Part shown: piece by piece, positions 61,496-64,000 of the stretch
How the letters are laid out: each line of letters starts with the position of its first letter
Numbering within the stretch: the first letter of the stretch is position 1
Translations under genes and position numbers: made by a program
Notes under the pieces: generated by a model
Told to the model about the DNA's origin: nothing
Database searches by the model: none
What the model saw: the letters and a program-made list of their open reading frames with translations, nothing else
Assembly: GCA_016715075.1 (NCBI GenBank)
Contig: JADKBK010000002.1
Coordinates: forward strand, 1 to 64,000
Reading direction: 5' to 3'
DNA from: Bacteroidales bacterium
Lineage (GTDB): Bacteria; Bacteroidota; Bacteroidia; Bacteroidales; VadinHA17
Length of the DNA stretch: 64,000 bases

Positions 61496-62849
61496 TTATC
61501 CCTTTTTCTTCAGATTATTATCTGCAAGCAATAAATTATTTTCTCTTCTTCTGACCATATTTTTTATGGGGGCTGCCTTATTTGTCGTCTCATGCGAGGA
61601 GGGGCCGACAAAACTCGGATCGGAAATGCTGCCAAGCAATGATTTTGTAATGGTCAATTCTACCGATACTTTGAGTACATGGTCATATACAATGTATGAT
61701 AATTCATTGGCTACAAACGATCCTTCGGTAGGTTTTGTAGGAAGTATTTACGATCCATATTTTGGCACAACAACAACTGAATTTGTATCACAGATACGAT
61801 TAAGTAATGCCTGGAAATACGGGCCTGTTACTATAGACTCAGTCAGACTGAAACTGTTGCTTCTTACTGTAAAAGGGACAAATTCCAATCTGGATCATTT
61901 TCTCAGGCTTTCCGAAATTTCTGAACAAATTTATACAAACACACCGTATTATTCAAATACACAGACGGATACAACAGATTATTCAGTTATTGCCCAGTTG
62001 CCAAAAATGACATCTGATACAATTAACGACATCTCACTTACACTGCCGATAGAGTTCGGAGAATATCTGCTGCGCGACACAAGCAAATTCTTTTACAATA
62101 ACACCAAGCCTGATTTCAGATCGTATTTCAAAGGATTATATTTCAGGATGTCATCTGCTTCTGATCCGCTTTTAATTGCATTTAGTCTTGTCACCAAGCC
62201 TTCCACAAGCAGTACGTACAATAACTATTTCGTGCTCTATTTTCATGATACTGCAGATATTAAGTATAACTATTATTTTATACTTGATCCGGTACATCCG
62301 AATGCCTGCTATAACAAATACAACCGTGACTTTACCACAGCCGAGCCAGGCAAGGAGATACCACATATTAATGATCTTACATACAGGGACACACTCTCAT
62401 ACCTTCAATACCTCGGAGGCGTTTATACTAAAATTGTATTCCCCGGCCTTGACAGTTTAAAGAAGAAGCTCTCCGGGAGTAAATTCTCAATTAACAAAGC
62501 AAGGCTGACAATACCGGTATATTATGATCATGTTAAATATACACCTCTTACTGTTCCTTCCAATCTGCGTTTGAGGTTCCTGGATAATGCGGATACCGTC
62601 AAAAAGGACGTTCCGGATTACCTGCTGGATACCCAGTCTAAGTTTTTCGACGGATCCCTTCATAAGCTCGACAGTACCTATTATTTCAACATTCCCACCT
62701 ATATCCAGAATTATCTTGAGGATAGCGATGACAGGTATCCTGCAGAACTTGACGTATACCAGGGTGCTTCAGGGTTGAATAGTGTCATTCTCAAGGCGAA
62801 TGCAAGTAAAACGCCGATTAAATTTGAAATGACATATACCAAGTTCTAG
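61476..62849 (+). CDS. DUF4270 lipoprotein
   Basis: 457 residues from the ATG at 61476, chosen because the frame upstream (to 61386) lies inside the GT5-like gene. After MTRFYHNYPFFFRLL comes the signal (LFSLLLTIFFMGAALFVVSC), with a lipidated cysteine at about residue 40. CEEGPTKLGSEMLP and the beta-rich DUF4270 domain follow to the end. Members are surface or outer-membrane lipoproteins found in nearly all Bacteroidota; their function is unknown. It sits between the GT5-like gene and glmS, the usual neighbourhood. Confidence 0.82.
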   Translation: MTRFYHNYPFFFRLLSASNKLFSLLLTIFFMGAALFVVSCEEGPTKLGSEMLPSNDFVMVNSTDTLSTWSYTMYDNSLATNDPSVGFVGSIYDPYFGTTTTEFVSQIRLSNAWKYGPVTIDSVRLKLLLLTVKGTNSNLDHFLRLSEISEQIYTNTPYYSNTQTDTTDYSVIAQLPKMTSDTINDISLTLPIEFGEYLLRDTSKFFYNNTKPDFRSYFKGLYFRMSSASDPLLIAFSLVTKPSTSSTYNNYFVLYFHDTADIKYNYYFILDPVHPNACYNKYNRDFTTAEPGKEIPHINDLTYRDTLSYLQYLGGVYTKIVFPGLDSLKKKLSGSKFSINKARLTIPVYYDHVKYTPLTVPSNLRLRFLDNADTVKKDVPDYLLDTQSKFFDGSLHKLDSTYYFNIPTYIQNYLEDSDDRYPAELDVYQGASGLNSVILKANASKTPIKFEMTYTKF

Positions 62850-62904
62850 TTTTTGTGAACCAAAATTCTTAATTTCGTGCATATTGTACCTAATAAAGTT
62901 CATT

Positions 62905-64000
62905 ATGTGCGGGATAATCGGATATATCGGATCACAACCTGCCCGTCAAATAATCATTAATGGTCTCAAAAGGCTTGAATACCGTGGATATGACTCTGCA
63001 GGCATGGCTCTTGTCGGAGAAGAAACCAGGGTATTCAAATGTGCAGGCAGGGTAAAAGACCTTGAAGAGATTGTCAATGCTTCCGGATTTAACAGTTCCG
63101 TGGGAATGGGGCATACAAGATGGGCTACTCATGGCGAACCAAATGAATTGAATGCCCATCCTCAGGTCTCCTATAAAGGTAATTTTATTGTGGTCCACAA
63201 CGGAATCATAGAGAATTATCTCAGGTTGAAAAAACACCTTGAGAGCAGGGGAATTGTCTTTACCAGCCAGACAGATACCGAGGTTCTGGCCAACCTGATT
63301 GAACATCTCTACCTTGAAGGTGATCTTAATGCTGAGCAGGCAATATCACTTGCACTTAACAGGGTTGAAGGAGCTTATGGACTTGTAATAATCCGCACAA
63401 AGGAAGCGGATAAGCTCTTCGCTGCCAAAAAGGGAAGTCCGCTTGTCATAGGTGTCGGGGAAGGTGAAAACTTCATAGCCTCAGATGCAACACCTATTGT
63501 GGAGTATACTCAGCGGGTTATATATCTTAATGATGACGATCTTGCCATCATAAAGAAGGATGAGCTAATCCTTAAGACAATTCGGACAAAGAATATCGAG
63601 CCTGAAGTAAAAAAGATCGATCTTAAGATCGGAGAGATCGACAAGGAGGGTTTTGCCCATTTCATGCTTAAGGAGATATTTGAACAGCCCAGGGCTATTC
63701 ATGATACTTTCAGGGGTCGTGTGTTACCCGACTATTCAGGTGTAATGCTCGGAGGACTGCATAATATAATTGATTCGGTAGCCCAGGCCGAAAGGATAAT
63801 CATTGTTGCATGCGGGACTTCATGGCATGCGGGACTTCTCGGTGAGTATCTTTTCGAGGAGTATACCAGGATCCCTGTTGAGGTCGAATATGCATCGGAA
63901 TTCCGTTACAGAGGCCCGATTATTAAACAAGGGGATATTGTGATTGCCATAAGTCAGAGCGGCGAAACTGCGGATACCCTTGCAGCAATCAAGATTGCCA
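62905..64000 (+). CDS. glmS: Glucosamine-6-phosphate synthase (isomerizing), 3' end off window
   Basis: A partial gene, 365 codons to the window edge. The amidotransferase domain starts MCGIIGYIG with C2 as the nucleophile, and GHTRWATHG and the HNGIIENY segment are intact. The first sugar-isomerase domain begins around residue 240 (HFMLKEIFEQPRAI, then VACGTSWHAG, SQSGETADT). It makes glucosamine-6-phosphate from fructose-6-phosphate and glutamine, the first step to UDP-GlcNAc for peptidoglycan and LPS. No frame break was seen in the visible part. Confidence 0.96.
   Translation, partial: MCGIIGYIGSQPARQIIINGLKRLEYRGYDSAGMALVGEETRVFKCAGRVKDLEEIVNASGFNSSVGMGHTRWATHGEPNELNAHPQVSYKGNFIVVHNGIIENYLRLKKHLESRGIVFTSQTDTEVLANLIEHLYLEGDLNAEQAISLALNRVEGAYGLVIIRTKEADKLFAAKKGSPLVIGVGEGENFIASDATPIVEYTQRVIYLNDDDLAIIKKDELILKTIRTKNIEPEVKKIDLKIGEIDKEGFAHFMLKEIFEQPRAIHDTFRGRVLPDYSGVMLGGLHNIIDSVAQAERIIIVACGTSWHAGLLGEYLFEEYTRIPVEVEYASEFRYRGPIIKQGDIVIAISQSGETADTLAAIKIA

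Noticed and set aside
1..64000. tRNA, rRNA or CRISPR loci
   Set aside because: No cloverleaf-like segments, rRNA signatures or evenly spaced direct repeats with unique spacers were recognised by eye; a dedicated scan was not possible.

Overview
The window is a piece of a Bacteroidota (Bacteroidales-like) chromosome. The diagnostic content is a type IX secretion/gliding block (porP/sprF-like, gldK, gldL, gldM, gldN, with gldA elsewhere), Bacteroidota-restricted families (DUF4270, DUF4296, DUF4834, the long IspG with an inserted domain) and several -7 boxes of the TAnnTTTG type. No rRNA, tRNA or CRISPR array was recognised. The gene set is mostly core metabolism and housekeeping, with an accessory left end.

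Layout. 1-2432 is a tandem array of two nearly identical 1125-bp units, each carrying a Y1/HUH (IS200/RAYT-like) transposase and four 5-bp-stem/3-nt-loop hairpins, plus a truncated third copy. 2433-3544 is mostly non-coding repeat with one small membrane protein. 3545-7551 (minus) is an accessory cluster: PqqD-like recognition domain, HprK-like kinase, S26-type peptidase, ABC exporter and a small HTH protein. 7622-13841 holds rnr, ispG, a DUF559 nuclease embedded in palindromic repeats, and cysS. 13997-23896 is a methionine/SAM block: SAM riboswitch, a Met/Cys-rich leader peptide, metY, hom, metH, metF (interrupted by a stop), a stand-alone homocysteine methyltransferase and metK. 24063-37311 contains gldA, a universal stress protein, asnS, rpoN, a PAP2-like membrane protein, a glycosyltransferase, a radical SAM protein, an amidohydrolase, a DUF4296 lipoprotein, a LolE/FtsX-type permease, a methyltransferase, rbfA and trpS. 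37570-44849 has a Tat-exported isomerase-like protein, a large membrane-anchored protein, DUF4834, mlaF-mlaE and manC. 44908-50663 is the T9SS block. 50847-62849 has an arginase-like gene, topA, a class A PBP, radA, a flippase-like gene, panD, panC, a GT5-like protein and a DUF4270 lipoprotein. glmS runs off the right edge.

How the genes work together. metY, hom, metH and metF form one co-oriented unit behind a SAM riboswitch and, apparently, a translated Met/Cys sensor, feeding methionine to metK. The gldKLMN/porP block builds the T9SS core. The PqqD/HprK/S26/ABC cluster looks like a modify, cleave and export route for an unidentified peptide or protein.

Two cautions. Five conserved genes between 47 and 59.3 kb (gldM, arginase-like, topA, radA, flippase) each carry one apparent extra base that breaks the frame, and metF carries an in-frame TAA. 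Because topA is normally essential, base-calling or assembly error is the simplest reading of the insertions. Also, many intergenic spaces hold locus-specific, syllable-like inverted repeats, and two genes (DUF559, hom) have C-termini encoded by such repeats.
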